A DNA stretch of 64,000 nucleotides from Kalaharituber pfeilii (GCA_015179045.1 WHUZ01000002.1:2046001-2110000); one strand, 5' to 3'. Shown: positions 43,915-56,037, counted from the first letter of the stretch. The notes: a model not told the origin generated them from the letters alone. Translations and numbers: made by a program.

Positions 43915-44215
43915 CCATTTTGATAAACTTTGTAAGAAACTTATCGGGTTATACAAATAACATATTAGGTTGTTATTATCTGATTCTAACTTGTACAAAA
44001 CTTGTCGGGTTGTGCAGCTAACTTGTTGAGTTGAGCTTATCTGATTCTAAACTTGTACAAAACTTTTCGGGTTGTGCAAGTAACTTGTTGGGTTGAGCTT
44101 ATCTGATTCTAAACTTGTACAAAACACTTGTCGAGGTTTTGCAACTAACTTGTTGGGTTGAGCTTATCTGATTCTAAACTTGTACAAAACTTGTTCGGGT
44201 TGTGCAGATAACTTG
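43915..44215. repeat. Tandem repeat, units of 61, 62 and 65 bp
   Basis: The phrase TATCTGATTCTAAACTTGTA starts (with small changes) at 43977, 44038, 44100 and 44165. Each unit continues with CAAAACTTGTCGGGTTGTGC and then AACTTGTTGGGTTGAGCT. A degenerate first unit lies at 43915-43976. The unit has no long open frame. Copies 2-5 are more similar to each other than to the first. Confidence 0.85.
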
Positions 44216-44345
44216 TGATCTCATGCCAAGAAATGCTAAGAATATTAATTGAATTATCAAATAGTAACTTCATCAGTAACAACGAAAATGGTGTTCCGAA
44301 GCATAGCTGAGACGTCATGGTAATCTTATATGTTACCGGCACTAT

Positions 44346-44416
44346 GGCATCCTAATGTCTTTCTAATTAGGCCTGGTATCCCAAAATATCTTGCTAACTA
44401 GGCCAGGCATCCTAAC
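44346..44416 (-). repeat. Diverged inverted copy of the 29-bp repeat family at 12006
   Basis: 44346-44381 (GGCATCCTAATGTCTTTCTA, then ATTAGGCCTGGTATCC) aligns with the reverse complement of about 12070-12105. 44391-44416 (TTGCTAACTAGGCCAGGCAT, then CCTAAC) aligns with another unit. Differences are mostly transitions that turn C into T or G into A, as expected after repeat-induced point mutation. Confidence 0.55.
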
Positions 44417-46373
44417 TCAATATATAATTCCAACTGTCATGCCAAAAAGGTTAGTCGATAGCTATCGGTATGACATAACTGTTGTTGGTTGCAGTCTTCT
44501 ATATCACACAACTCATGCCACCGATGCCACATGTCCCCGAACTGTGTCACAACCAAACAACCCTCGTTCAATCCCAGCTCAACTGATTGTATGTTGTGGG
44601 GAGACTCAGGATTTTGAGAACGATGTGGCTAGAGTTCTGATTACGCCAAAATTGTTTCATGATATTTTTGTCTAATCATTCTCGGTTCACGCATCGTAGT
44701 GTCCATCTGGTTTACGAGACCACACCCATTGAGAAACCACGTATAGCACAAAATGCTCCTTCAGTTTGTTCCACCACAGTGTTTTCCAATAGGTGCTGCC
44801 TCCATGGGCTTTGGGCGAAGTCTTGCAACATGGATTTTCTCTCCATATGGATTGACATGGTGATTCAGCCATACGATAGGTCTCGAAGCTTATAGAAGTA
44901 TCATAGAAGCCACGCATGACATATTGATAGTCACCTCGAAATATTGTACCTAACCTATAGTCTCGTATCGAGATGTAGGCAGCAGTCGCGCATACACAAA
45001 GAAACGACGAAACCTAGCGGACCCTGGAGCTTGGCATCGACTGAGTCTTGACAGGATGTGGTATGCCACGCCAAGGCACCACTCTAGTCTGGTTGCACCA
45101 CTTCTTGCACACTATGATAGTCTTGCTCATGACATTTTATACCATATGCTATGCATACTCCGTACTGCCATAAACTGAGTGGCGTAGTGGACACGTAAGG
45201 TACATAGAAGTATGCCCGGCTAGCATCTCATCTCTTCACAGTAGCATAGCAGCGGGAATGCTCCATTGCTAGTCTCGAACCGCTTCAATGCCTTGTCGAC
45301 TACCAGTAGTTGCACTTCTTCTGCATTGTCATATTTTAGTAATGGGAATCATTTCATCGCTGTAGGTAATTACTAATGAACAAAAAGAGTGTGGAGGAAT
45401 CAGAGGTTACTTGCATGAGTAGATCGAAGTTCTCTCCTTAATATTAATCGGATTACCGCGGGGAGCTTCGGGGTTCTCTAGCTTTTCAAATGCGTGCATG
45501 GCGATGGCGCATAGCTCATGGTGCAGTATCATAACATCAAGCAAGGATAAATTGCACTCCCAGCGTCATACGGGGACCACTTGACTCGTTTGTACTGTAT
45601 CATACTGACTGGCACAGAATAGTTGATATCTCACGGGTTCATCTGGAACCTCAATGGAGGAGCTAATGAAAACACGGCTGATTGCAATCTACATGCATAT
45701 GCAAGGGATCTATGGGTTGATCACTGGTAATTACTTGGTATTAATAATAATAAAACCGGGACTGTTTGGTAAAAAGAGTATAATTCGAGAAAGGCGAAGC
45801 TATTACCAAGTAATAGTCAGCAGAGAGAGCTACGGTATATCATTGAGGCAATTCCTCAGATTTCACGATCCCAATTTCTCTGCTCAGCAAGTTCTTCTGT
45901 ATCTCTGAATCATTCTTTTGCTTTTTCTCCACTCAAAGCCTTCGGAATCAGTTGATCATCATCAGATTGATTGATTCATAGATCTCGCCACGAATCTTCA
46001 GTCATTGGCATCTGATCAGAACAATTCCGCATTTCATTTGAAGCACTTTATACTCACTATATATATAGTGTTGGATTTTGGACTCTTGTCAGTGAATTTT
46101 AAATCTTGTTACTGGGCTCCTTCCTGTTGGCTTGCCACCGGTGACACCTCGGCCCCGGTCCTCGCTTGTCATATCCGGCGCCGCAAAATAATTGACCCAT
46201 TCAAAACTTCAACTAAAACTCCGTCGCACGAATAGAGCTCGCAATCCTTTACAAACACCTTTAGCTCATCCTACAGAACCAATCTACCTGCCGCCTGCAC
46301 ATTTTTGGTTGCAGAGATTTCTTTTTTTGTTTTTCGACAACATTTCTTGACGTTTAAGATAAACCGTTCGGAA

Positions 46374-47610
46374 ATGACTCAAACCATGCTTTCACAGCAG
46401 TCGGCCGACTCGCGAGTAGTGCCGCAGCGGCAGAACGGAACAACTATGTTTAATTCAATCAAGGAGAGCGTGGAAGCATTTGGTGCGTATATTCCCAGAT
46501 TCCCAGATTCCCCGCCCCTAAACTTTCTATTCCGGGCGCGAAGATGTTCTTCAGGTTGCATTGCAAGCTCCTCCGCTGCTTTTCTCGCTTGTCTACACTT
46601 TCTCCGCAGCAGAATTGCTCATCCACTGTGCGTTGACCGTGGGGATTGAAGAGTACACAAATGTACCGTCGCAGGGCTTATTCATGAAGGAGCAGAGTGA
46701 AACGACATTATTAGAGAGCTCAAGAAAGACTGGGAGGTGCGGATCTAATGGGGGCCAAGCGGGAGAGGGGGGAGGTGGACGGGGCGGTCAAGCGCAGAAC
46801 GTCTGAAGAATTGAATATCTTGAAGCTTTGCGGTTACAGATCGGCTGACGTAAGGAAGCTTGATGCTTTACAGCTAGGGGCGAGTTCATCGTTGTACTTG
46901 ACTCGGCGGATCGTGAGAATGAAGGTGACTTGGTGATAGCGGCGGAGAATTTGACGACAGAGAAGATGGCCTGGATGGTGAAGATGACAAGGTAAGACTG
47001 CTGCTTATATTTTTCTGCCGATTCATCAGTACCATAACGAACACCATCTCTTCTCCCCTCTCATCTCAATACCGCCCTGTCGACACATCAATCTTCGTAG
47101 CCCATGCTAACTCTTGGTTCCCTCCTCTCCAGTGGTTTGATCGTTGCCCCTATGTCCGCTCCAATTCTCGAATACCTGAACCTCCCGCAAATGGTTACCG
47201 ACAACCAAGAATCCCACTGCACCGCCTTCACTGTCTCGTGCGACTACGCCTACAATACCACGACCGGCATCTCTGCGCACGACCGCGCCCTCACCTGCCG
47301 CATGCTCGCCTCCCCCGATGTCACCGCAGCCGACTTCCGACGGCCTGGTCACATGTTCCCGCTGCGCGCGGTGCCAGGAGGAGTGTTGGCACGCAAGGGT
47401 CACACGGAGGCGGCGATTGAGTTTTGCAAGCTGGCAGGTAAGAGGGAGGTTAGTGCGATTTGCGAGCTGGTGAGAGACGAGGACGGGCTCATGATGAGGA
47501 GGGATGAATGCGTGGCGTTTGCGAGGAGGTGGGGGTTGAAAGTGTGCACAATTGAGGATTTGTGTGAGTTTTTGAAGAAGAAGAAGGGGGCAAACAAGGT
47601 GCTGCAGTAG
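46374..47610 (+). CDS. RIB3: 3,4-dihydroxy-2-butanone 4-phosphate synthase
   Basis: Converts ribulose 5-phosphate to the four-carbon precursor of riboflavin plus formate. Three exons: 46374-46482, 46874-46991 and 47133-47610; total 234 residues. Intron 1 (46483-46873, 391 bp) is several times longer than others in this window; intron 2 is 141 bp. Motifs: [19 protein letters not shown] across intron 1, [16 protein letters not shown] (acidic substrate/Mg site), SGLIVAPMS after intron 2, [29 protein letters not shown], and [20 protein letters not shown] with [12 protein letters not shown] (catalytic His and Glu). The first ATG of the open frame was chosen; an alternative start is the internal ATG before [11 protein letters not shown]. 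Length and motifs are normal. Confidence 0.94.
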
Positions 47611-48372
47611 GTATATTTGGTCAATGCCAGGGGGGGAAGTGTGGGAGGATGAGGAGGAGGACTGAGATGGGGGAGGATAGGTGTTAAAAGATTCATATAG
47701 AAGGAGAAATGGGGAATCGAAAAATTGGGACTGGGCGATAGCGAAGGTATATATCCTGATATTGGTTACTTATTTAGATGTAGTTACTATGCTGTGCTAC
47801 TTTTGGTTGCCTTTTTTTGTTTTGTATTTTTGTCTTGGTTGCAATTTGTTACTTCTGGTATGGTTCACTGTAAATTACTATTTTCTCTCAACCGGAACAT
47901 GACTTCAAGGGGGCCATTCATTCATTGTATGGATTGTTTCTCTGCATTTGAAGTACATACTTACTTTCTCACTTGAAACAATGGGAGGGTACACTTGAGT
48001 CATTATTTTTTACAGAACTGTCGGAGTATGATGTACGTATAAATTTCAAACATTGCATGCTCAAGTAGTAGTAATATGCATAGACTTTCATACAGTAACT
48101 TTGCACTGACCTTGTTTTTGCTGCATTATAAGGTTCTTATTTTCACAACACTAGCTTCATGTACAAGCGTTGACTATCAAGAGTTTTTATTGCCTCCACT
48201 TGCGCTCGGTCTCTCGGATATATGGCACGATGATTGTGTACCTATATGACTGCATTTTCTTCGCTGCCGTTTCGGTATCCATCATGTTCCATGCACACAT
48301 CTCAGGGTATCTATCCCGCTTCACCTCTGATGTACCAGCACTATCAGCACTGCTACCCTCTACCTCGAACAC
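47611..48372. other. Convergent intergenic region between RIB3 and SWP1
   Basis: 3' flanks of two convergent genes; AT-rich, no gene or repeat recognised. Confidence 0.4.
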
Positions 48373-49536
48373 TCAACGTGCTCCTTTCAACCTCCTCTCC
48401 CTCACCTCCCTCAATGCCCTACTCCCCGTCAAAAACGCGACCGGCGCAACCACCCCCACGGCAATCAGCGTCTGAAACAAGTTCCACGAGCTATAGTACA
48501 TAAAACAGATTCCCTCCATCGCTAACAAGGACCCAAAGAATGTCATATGCGCAACCGGGGCCCTGCACACTGCCTTTGGTAACGCAGACAAATTCGCGCC
48601 CAGCGCCGCCCAGCTCACAAACAGCCCTGCCAACGCTGCTAGTACGGTGCTGAGGAATACGAGCGTGATGATTTTTGGTGGGTTCTTTGGATCGGGGCGG
48701 AAGGTATGGTGAATCTCTGGGAGTGGGGCGTACACGACAGGGGTGGGGCCGAGGAGTTTGGATGCAGTGCCCTTCGAGACGGAGTCATATTTGAGCTGGA
48801 TCTGGGCGACGGGGACGAGGATTGATTGTATGGAGGCTGTGAAGTCGCCGATGGCGAGGGAGAGGGTGAGGGGAGAGTCGGATAAGATGAATGAGGGGGG
48901 AATTTCTTTCTGGGCCTGCAGGGAGGTGGTTAGTGGAGTGGTTGGAAGTTTGTGGGGGAGTACGGGATGGGGCAAGGGAGGACGTACGACTTCGACTTTG
49001 GCTTTGGCAGTGGTAGGTTGGATGTCGAGAGGAAAGAAAGTTTCGACGCCGGTGGAGACCTGCTTCATGAGGAGGTAGGCTTGGTGAGGGACTGCGGGCT
49101 CGTCGCCGGCTTGCAAGGTGAGAGAGAGGCGGAGGACTTCCCCAGTAGAGAGGGTGACGGGGCTACGGATGGGCTGGAAGGGAGTGAACCTGCAAAGAGA
49201 TGACGTTAGCCTCAATTCCTTCTCTTATAAACATTTGAAGTATTGAATAATGGTGCAGCACAATTGGCGACTCAAATTGGCCTGCGTTGCGGTCGCAATT
49301 GCATCTAAAGTCTCTGACAACCATCCACCCGATTCCATTCCAAAAAGAATTCATCGCAACTGGAAGCAAACTTACTCGTCTGAAGACTTCGGCGCCGTAT
49401 CACCTTTCCTTGCAACTACCAGTTTAGCCCCTGTAAATCCCCACAACTTCCTTTCCTGCGCCTCCGCAGCTACAAGCGGTGCCGGAAAGGCCGTCAGCAC
49501 GGCCGTGAGCGCTGTGGTGATGAGGGACCACCGCAT
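48373..49536 (-). CDS. SWP1: Oligosaccharyltransferase subunit Swp1 / ribophorin II
   Basis: ER-membrane subunit of the oligosaccharyltransferase complex for N-glycosylation. Exons: 49536-49376, 49189-48988 and 48915-48373; introns 49375-49190 and 48987-48916; 301 residues. An N-terminal signal peptide (WSLITTALTAVLTAFPAPLV) leads into a lumenal beta-rich domain (FTPFQPIRSPVTLSTGEVL, AYLLMKQVSTGVETFFPLDI). The C-terminal membrane domain has three hydrophobic segments (ITLVFLSTVLAALAGLFVSW; HMTFFGSLLAMEGICFMYYS; LIAVGVVAPVAFL) preceded by PEIHHTFRPDPKNPPKI, typical of Swp1/RPN2. Intron 2 is 72 nt and contains no stop, so it can be read through in frame; a GTACGT donor and a CTAAC branch site show that it is an intron. 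Confidence 0.92.
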
Positions 49537-50559
49537 TTTTCGTTTTATGTGTGCCTCTGCGTGTGTGTGTGCTAGAGTAAGAAGCGTTGACAGCGTGGGT
49601 TTGTGGGGAGGACAGGAGTTTGTGGCTGCCCGCGATGGTAGACAGCTTGCGCTGCGCTGCTGTTACTCTGGGTTGGAGAGCAGCTGTTACCACTACTTAC
49701 CTCATAATTAAGGAAACGTGGTGTTGCAAGAGGTGCCAAGAGTGTCGAATGGAGCACGGCCTTGGCACAGTAATAGCATATGCTATGCCCTGCGTAATAC
49801 TAGTTGTATGATAGTCGGAGGGGAAGACGCTGAGAAGATGTCTCACCAGCTCAGTGGAAACTATTGACCCGACGATAATTGCTACGATTGCATAACATAA
49901 TGTATGCGCACTGTTCAGGAACAGCATATCAATACTCGCCGATTGAAAAAGCATTCAGACACTGCATAATATGCGTAGTAGGCGTTTTAAAAAACAAAAC
50001 ATGCTGAGTTACCCATTAAACCGCGCTATGAGGGCTGGTTTACGAGACTAGGTCATTTGGTTCTTGCACAAGTAAATATAGGCTCTACAGTGTATAATAT
50101 TTTAATGTTGGCTTCAATGATTTCGTCAAACCCAATTTTCCACTCTTCCGCACCAATGTGATTGATACCGTTAGATAGTTCCCAGCTCCTCTATCGGTTT
50201 GTGCTGCTTGGAAGGTCCCAGCACAGTTTGAGTTACCCTGAATACTTTACGGCACTGCATGGATTTCGCACTCTTCGGTATAACACAAAACCCGAGAAAA
50301 CACTATAACCAGAACCCCAATTGACTTGAGAATTCACATGACGATAGAATAGACACTGGAGAACAGCATAATACAGGAAAGGAAATTACAAAGTCACACA
50401 GAATTGCATTAGTATCTAAGTATACTATTCTTTAGCCACCGCTACCAGATCTGCAATACTCATGCAAAGACTTAAATAAGGACTCATGTAGAGTGTCCCA
50501 AAGTTTAGGAAGGGCTTATGCTAACTTCTGGCTAACGGCATCTGGCACCCTCGGAGTGT
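49537..50559. other. Intergenic region before the Tc1/mariner relic
   Basis: No gene recognised. The right part probably still belongs to the decayed transposon. Confidence 0.35.
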
Positions 50560-51060
50560 CCGCAATGTTAAGGTACTGTTCATGCAGTTTTCTTTGAGAA
50601 CCATCCAGCTAGATGTGCTCAATCGGATTTGGCTCCAGAGAGTATACATGAAGGCTGTAAATCAACTGATATATTGGTGTCACTTTAAGACGGCTTGCAC
50701 CACCTTTGCAGTATGGGCCAGTGGGTTGTCTTGTTGAAATCTAGCACCACTAGTGTCGTTCACCACTTTTTACCCAGCAGTAGCATCAATGTATGCATTG
50801 GACGTGCAAGATACCTAAAAGTCGGTAGAAAAGAGAAATTGCTGAGCGCATAACAAAAGGAACGAAACTGCCCTTAATTTCTCAAAAAAAGCATCTCCAA
50901 TACCACCGAGGATATTCTTTGCCATTGGTTTTAGGTGCGATGCATTTAGCATCCCATTTTCTTGTGGTACACAAAAGATCGAACCTTGATTCTAACTGGA
51001 GGACTTTCCTATTCTGCGCTCATCACTCCAAAGCCACTTGTATTCTAGCATATCACCTGA
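50560..51060 (-). pseudogene. Decayed Tc1/mariner-type DDE transposase
   Basis: On the minus strand, broken frames read in transposase order: WSDE near 51030-51020, a degenerate EKWNP-like region (QENGMLNASHLKPMAKNILG, about 50950-50890), then FQQDNPLAHTAKVVQAVLK (50739-50683), which is the second-Asp motif (QDNAPxHTA) of Tc1/mariner, and EPNPIEH (about 50630-50614), the DLNPIEHVW motif. Several TAG/TAA stops and frame breaks separate them. Terminal repeats were not identified. It abuts the 3' end of the neighbouring oxidoreductase gene. Confidence 0.85.
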
Positions 51061-51114
51061 TTCTCCTATCGCAATTCCATTTTTCTCCCTCCATCAATAT
51101 AGAGAGACCCATCC

Positions 51115-53355
51115 TTAGATCTTTACCTTTGCTGTAACATCAACATCGAAAACACTCTTCCCCGCCTTAAGTTCACTCTTACTTGGCATCCCTCCCCTTC
51201 TCATCAACTCCGCCGATTGCGACATTGCCGGGTCCTGCTGCATGCTGGCAACCGCAACCACTGTCTCGCCCTTGCAATAGAACGCTATAAACTTTGCCTC
51301 CTCTGGGTTTCCCTGAATCACCAAATCGTCATATCCATGCGGAGAGATATTTCCACAATAGCGGAGCTGAACACCCAATGCGGACCAAAAGATGGGGATG
51401 AAGTGAGTTGGATCTTCTCCGGCGGCAATGTGCGCCCCGACCTGGCGGCCAGTGTCTTGGGCGACATTCCAGTGTTCGATGCGGACCGGAGTGGGGCCGT
51501 TTGTGCCGGGGCCTGTGTAAGGGAAGGTAGCAATGTCACCTAGCAGTCAAATTAGCCACTGTAGCGCTGCCACTCGGCGAATGTGAGGAACATACCAACA
51601 GCGTATGCATCCTGTACACCCTGAATCCTGAAGTGATCATCCACCCTCAAGGACTTATCCTCAAGCAACAAAGACTCGTCCTTAATATATCGAGTTTCTG
51701 GGGCAACTCCAACGCCAAGAATAACGACATCAGCAACTATGTTTTCGCCAGACTTAAGCAGGACAGAGCCAACTTTAGAGGGATCAGCAGCTAAAATGGA
51801 GGGTTAGCATAGAAGCAGATTTGTGAATACAAGAACGTACATGAAGGAGTGGCCTTTTCAACATTTGCCCTCATTCGGAACTTGACACCAGCAGATGTAA
51901 GAAGTCTTTGGAACACCTGACCAACTTGGGCACCCATGACTCGCTCCCTAAACGTATATTAGCATTGGATGACCACTGATAAGGTATATATCGTATGCAT
52001 ACAGTGGAGCGCTTTCTATCCCAATGATTGTAACATCATTCTTCTGGTTTGCAAGATAGTTTCCAAGCTCCATACCTATGCCCAAGTTAACATCACAACC
52101 CAAGAATATCAAAAGTGACTGGCCTAAACCTACCAATAAACGAACTGCCAATGACCACAATCTTCTTGTCCTTTTTATCCCCCACAGCCTCCACAATCGA
52201 CTTCGCATCTTCAATCCCTCTCAACAAAAATACATTCCCCAAATCGAATCCCTCTAATGGCAGCCTCTTCGGCGTTCCTCCTGTTGCCAGAACCAACTTC
52301 GAATACTCCATCTCATTTCCATCCTCTGTCTTGACCTTCTTATTCGCAAAATCAACTTCGGTGACGATCGTGTTGAGCTTGAACGTAACACCGGCAGAGT
52401 TGAAGAAGTTGGAGTCACGCCATTGAAGCTTGTTGGCGTCGGTAGCGAGAGCTTTGCTGAGACGAGTGCGATCGATGGGGTAGTAGGGTTCTTTGGTGAT
52501 GCAGGTGATTTGGCCGGAGAAACCTTTCTCGCGTAGGGATTCAATGGTGCCGATAGCGCCAGAACCACTGGAGGGACACTTATTAGATTTGATAACGAGC
52601 GCAGATATGGGAACATACCCGCCTACAATAACCACATGCTCTGCAGTCGCAGCAGGTGTGCACTGAATTTGGGGCCGTCGACGCCCGGACTTGATCTTCT
52701 CTTCAGTAGCAGTGATATAAATTGCACCGTCCTTGACGGTGACTGGGAAAGAGTTCAAATGATCCAATGCAGGAGCGTCTATTAAATATCAGTATAGATG
52801 AACTTAGGACAATGCCTAACTGACAGTCCATACTCTCAATATCTCCAGTTGCTGTATTGAAGCATGCCCCATGCCACGGGCATGTAAGCCTCCCGTCCCC
52901 TGTGACCACCCCATTCACCAGTGGAGCCCCGTAGTCTACCGAACAAAGCTGTTAGACACATATGTGTGGCCATTGCATTCCAATCCATTATTCTAGACTG
53001 AGGGTTTAAACTAAGACTACATACGGGTACACCTTGGATTCAAAACCCTCAACTCCCCATTCACCTTGAGCAGCAACACTTTCGCACCCTCAACCCCATC
53101 TACCCCCACCTCTGCCTTCGATCCATTCTTGATTGAATCTGGCTCAATGCCCTCTTTTAGTTCTAAACGGTACTGCGTTGCCATTGTTGCTAGGGTTCGT
53201 CGACAACGATCGAAGGCTGTGCTTTTATAAAACGGAAACGAAATTCGTGTGCACTGGGTTCTTGGTGGTTGCAGAGATGCAGTGAGGGGAACTAGAAAGG
53301 TGCGGAAAGCTGCAGTAGTGGCAGTGGTGGTGGAGAAAGAGCGGACAACGGACAT
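51115..53355 (-). CDS. Rieske-type AIF-family FAD/NAD(P)H oxidoreductase (AIFM3-like)
   Basis: Flavoprotein with an N-terminal Rieske [2Fe-2S] domain and a C-terminal ferredoxin-reductase/AIF core; probably mitochondrial. Eight exons: 53355-53025, 52935-52834, 52778-52619, 52567-52134, 52075-52003, 51947-51841, 51790-51596 and 51539-51115; 608 residues, all junctions in frame. The N-terminus from 53355 is rich in Arg, Ser and Thr like a presequence; a later ATG at 53184 would give a cytosolic form. Rieske ligands are Cys109-x-His111 and Cys129-x2-His132 (CPWHGACF). FAD binding: HVVIVGG with [11 protein letters not shown] across intron 3; NAD binding: [11 protein letters not shown] with MELGNYL across intron 4; [14 protein letters not shown] and [13 protein letters not shown] are family motifs; GDIATFP follows the last intron. 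The exon 2 donor has an alternative 8 bases further downstream. Human AIFM3 is the nearest well-known architecture. Confidence 0.93.
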
Positions 53356-54685
53356 CACGTGGGGAGAAAGACAGGGCATGTATCAAGCGATCAGCATGCA
53401 GCGGGGAAAGCAGATGGCTGTAGTTCCATTAGAGCACCACGCGATTCGTTAATGCTATTGCTATGGGCTCAAGTAGGACTCTGTATTTTATGGCATTACG
53501 GCTTCAGACCTTGCATGAACTCGGCGTTAGCTGCACACGGGATCTGTTCAAATTGAAACCCCGATGGCATGTCGTCATTGATTCTGTGCGATCGAGCCTC
53601 AGCAAGCTAAGCTTCAGCCTATCGATAAGCCCCGTTTATTAATTTCACAATTCTGGTTACTTGAGGGACAAAACACAGCGAATAAGGAAATCGGATTGCA
53701 ATTTCATGATTATCTCACTCTCTATTGAAGCACCGGTAATATCCTCCTTCTGCACTAACCTGCCAAGGAGTAAAAAACACTACGACTGATTTTCATTGTT
53801 CAGGCGTCATGAGCTGCTCGAATTCCGCGGTTTCCGTGAGGATTTTTTCCGGGGTTCGTTTGCTAATCACTGCTTCTGAGGAAAGTTTAAGTCAATTCAG
53901 TTGAGTCGCGCAGGGAAAAATCGGACAAATGTTGGAACATCACATTCACTACATTGCCTGAATACCGACAGAATATCTAGACTTGAGAGCATAAGAATCT
54001 AAAATATTAAGCCTGTGTGCATTCAAATAATACTCCTTAGAACGAAGTGTATTTAGAGCATTGCTATTGCACTCAAATTGAATGAACGTACCCATTCTGG
54101 TCTGAGGTGGTTACTTAGCTTTAGTTTTGTAACGCTACTTTCTTGGAATTAGTTCAGTATACTTCTCTCGATTTCTTCTAATTATGCGTACACTGACATC
54201 ACTAGGCTGTATTCAAGGTGTTTCACTATGACAGGGCTCGAGAGGAAGACTTCAAGAAGTATTTTAGAGAAACAATAGAAAGCTACGAGAGCGTTATGCT
54301 GGCAGAGATGGGAGCAGCGATGACAGAGATGAGGACACAGATGACAGAAATGAAGGGTATAGAAGCTACACTGGAATGTAAGAGAAGATGGTGAGAATCA
54401 GGGTTTCCTAAGAATGGATGAGATTTTATGGTTGCATCGGGAGCTTTTGGTCCTTTATTTAGAAAAATTGTTGAACTAACGGCTATGAACGAGAACAAAT
54501 AAACGAAATGTAAGAAGTGCTCAATATTTCTCAGAAAATATGAATTAGTATGAATCGAGGTTGACTACAGTGGATATATCCGGAGGAGTGGAGATAATTT
54601 CCTATATTTGATTGTATTTCAAAATTGGGGGTATCGGGGGCGCAGCCCCTTGACTACAATAGTATCAACACTATACTCTTACCAT
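53356..54685. other. Intergenic region with a possible coding scrap
   Basis: No intact gene. At 54207-54396 (plus) an open stretch with no start codon reads AVFKVFHYDRAREEDFKKYF and continues to a Met/Thr/Glu repeat (AAMTEMRTQMTEMKGIEA) before a stop; it begins right after an AG and could be an exon or a repeat-element scrap. The rest is AT-rich and empty as far as I can see. Confidence 0.35.
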
Positions 54686-56037
54686 CTACTGCTCATTAAC
54701 AAGCACAAACCTATACCTCGGCTCCCCTGCCTCAAACTTTTGCAGCACCTCATTCACCTTGTTCATCGGAAACATCTGGACCCATGGTTTAACCTTCTTC
54801 TCCGCAACCAGGTCCAACATATCCCTAATCTCCTGCGGGGATGCAATCAAGCTACCCGCCAACTTGACCTTCCTAACTATCAGCGCAAAAGCCATTATGC
54901 TTGGCAGTGGCTCCTCTGGTGCACCGACTTGGACGAAGGTTCCGTTCGGCCTGAGCAAGTTCAAGAACTTTCCAAGAGGCATCTTCGAAGATGGAATGGT
55001 GCAAACAATCAAGTCGAGTGATCGGGCATACTTGGTAGGCCAGTCAGAGTCCTCATCAAAAGCGATAAACTCGTCGGCACCGAGCTTCATGGCGTCGCCT
55101 TTCTTGGAAGAATTGCGAGAGATAGCAATGGCCTTGTCTGCTTCAAGCGCCTTTGCGAAGAGTAATCCCATGTGCCCTAGACCGCCAATGCCAATGATGG
55201 CGACTTTCTTTCCAGGACCGCATCCGTTATGCAATAGTGGAGAGTAAACCGTAGCACCCTGCATATATCCTGTTAATAACTATATATATAATTGCAGATC
55301 TAAATGTACATGTGGAACTTACAGCGCATAGCAAAGGGGCAGCATGTTCACTAGGAATGGAATCAGGGATTTTGAAGATAAAGTATCCCGGCGCCCTTGC
55401 ATAATTGGCATATCCACCGTATGCAATTGAGCCATCAGGGTAACGCGAATCGTATGTTGCAACTAGCCCTGCGCACTGTATATTTGTCAGCTGCAGCGGC
55501 CCCAAAATGCATTGTTTCTAACTTACATATTGCTCCTGCCCAGTAGAGCCTAGGTGTTCATGTTTAGCAATTGCTCCAGCAAGTAAAAATATGGGAAATG
55601 GGAAATAGGCATCTCACATTCATCACAATCAGGCTTGAGGCACGCGCTCACCTGAGCACCAAGCCCAACCCTATCCCCAACCTTGACATGCTTAACTTTC
55701 GCTCCGACCCTCACTGCCGTTCCTATAATCTCGTGCCCAACGCACATCGGGTATATGGTCCTGCCCCATCCCGACCTCAATGTATGGGCATCAGAACTAC
55801 ACACAATTGCATTGTCAGCAAAACCACATATGCCTCAAATCGATTTCTGACCTGCTCTGCAATGCAAAGGATGAAAACATACCCGCAAATCCCGCAATGC
55901 GAGATCTTGATATCGACATCGTCCTCCGTAAACGGCTTCGGCTTGAACTCTTCTTGAACCAGGGCTTGGTTGTGGATGCAATCTGGGTTGTGGCCCATCC
56001 ATCCCACAAACTTGTAATCCGTTGCTGCAGCTGCCAT
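54686..56037 (-). CDS. Zinc-type NADP-dependent alcohol dehydrogenase (Adh6/cinnamyl type)
   Basis: Medium-chain zinc dehydrogenase of the cinnamyl-alcohol/Adh6-Adh7 group; likely reduces aldehydes with NADPH. Five exons: 56037-55883, 55796-55618, 55549-55527 (only 23 nt), 55475-55323 and 55258-54686; 360 residues, all in frame. Catalytic zinc site: HCGICGSDAHTLR across intron 1 and VGHEIIGTAVRVG; structural zinc Cys cluster: LKPDCDEC with GQEQYCAG, split by two introns. The Rossmann motif is AIIGIGGLGHMGLLFAKAL. KPWVQMFPMNKVNEVLQKF and YRFVLVNEQ end the protein as in the family. The open frame extends upstream to an ATG at 56217, adding 60 Ser/Asn-rich residues that are not conserved; the ATG at 56037 (MAAAATDYKFVGW) was chosen. 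A decayed copy of its 3' end lies at 2856. Confidence 0.94.

Larger units (their letters stand above)
41970..46373. other. 4.4-kb gene-poor region
   Basis: No intact gene is recognised. It holds a 61-65-bp tandem repeat (43915-44215) and a diverged inverted copy of the 12-kb 29-bp repeat family (44346-44416), both listed separately; an AT-rich AAATA repeat at about 43022-43060; and several short ORFs without family resemblance, such as 42286-42645 and 45654-45908. Confidence 0.45.

Noticed and set aside
43915..44215. CRISPR-like array
   Set aside because: The units are contiguous tandem copies without unique spacers, and the genome is eukaryotic.
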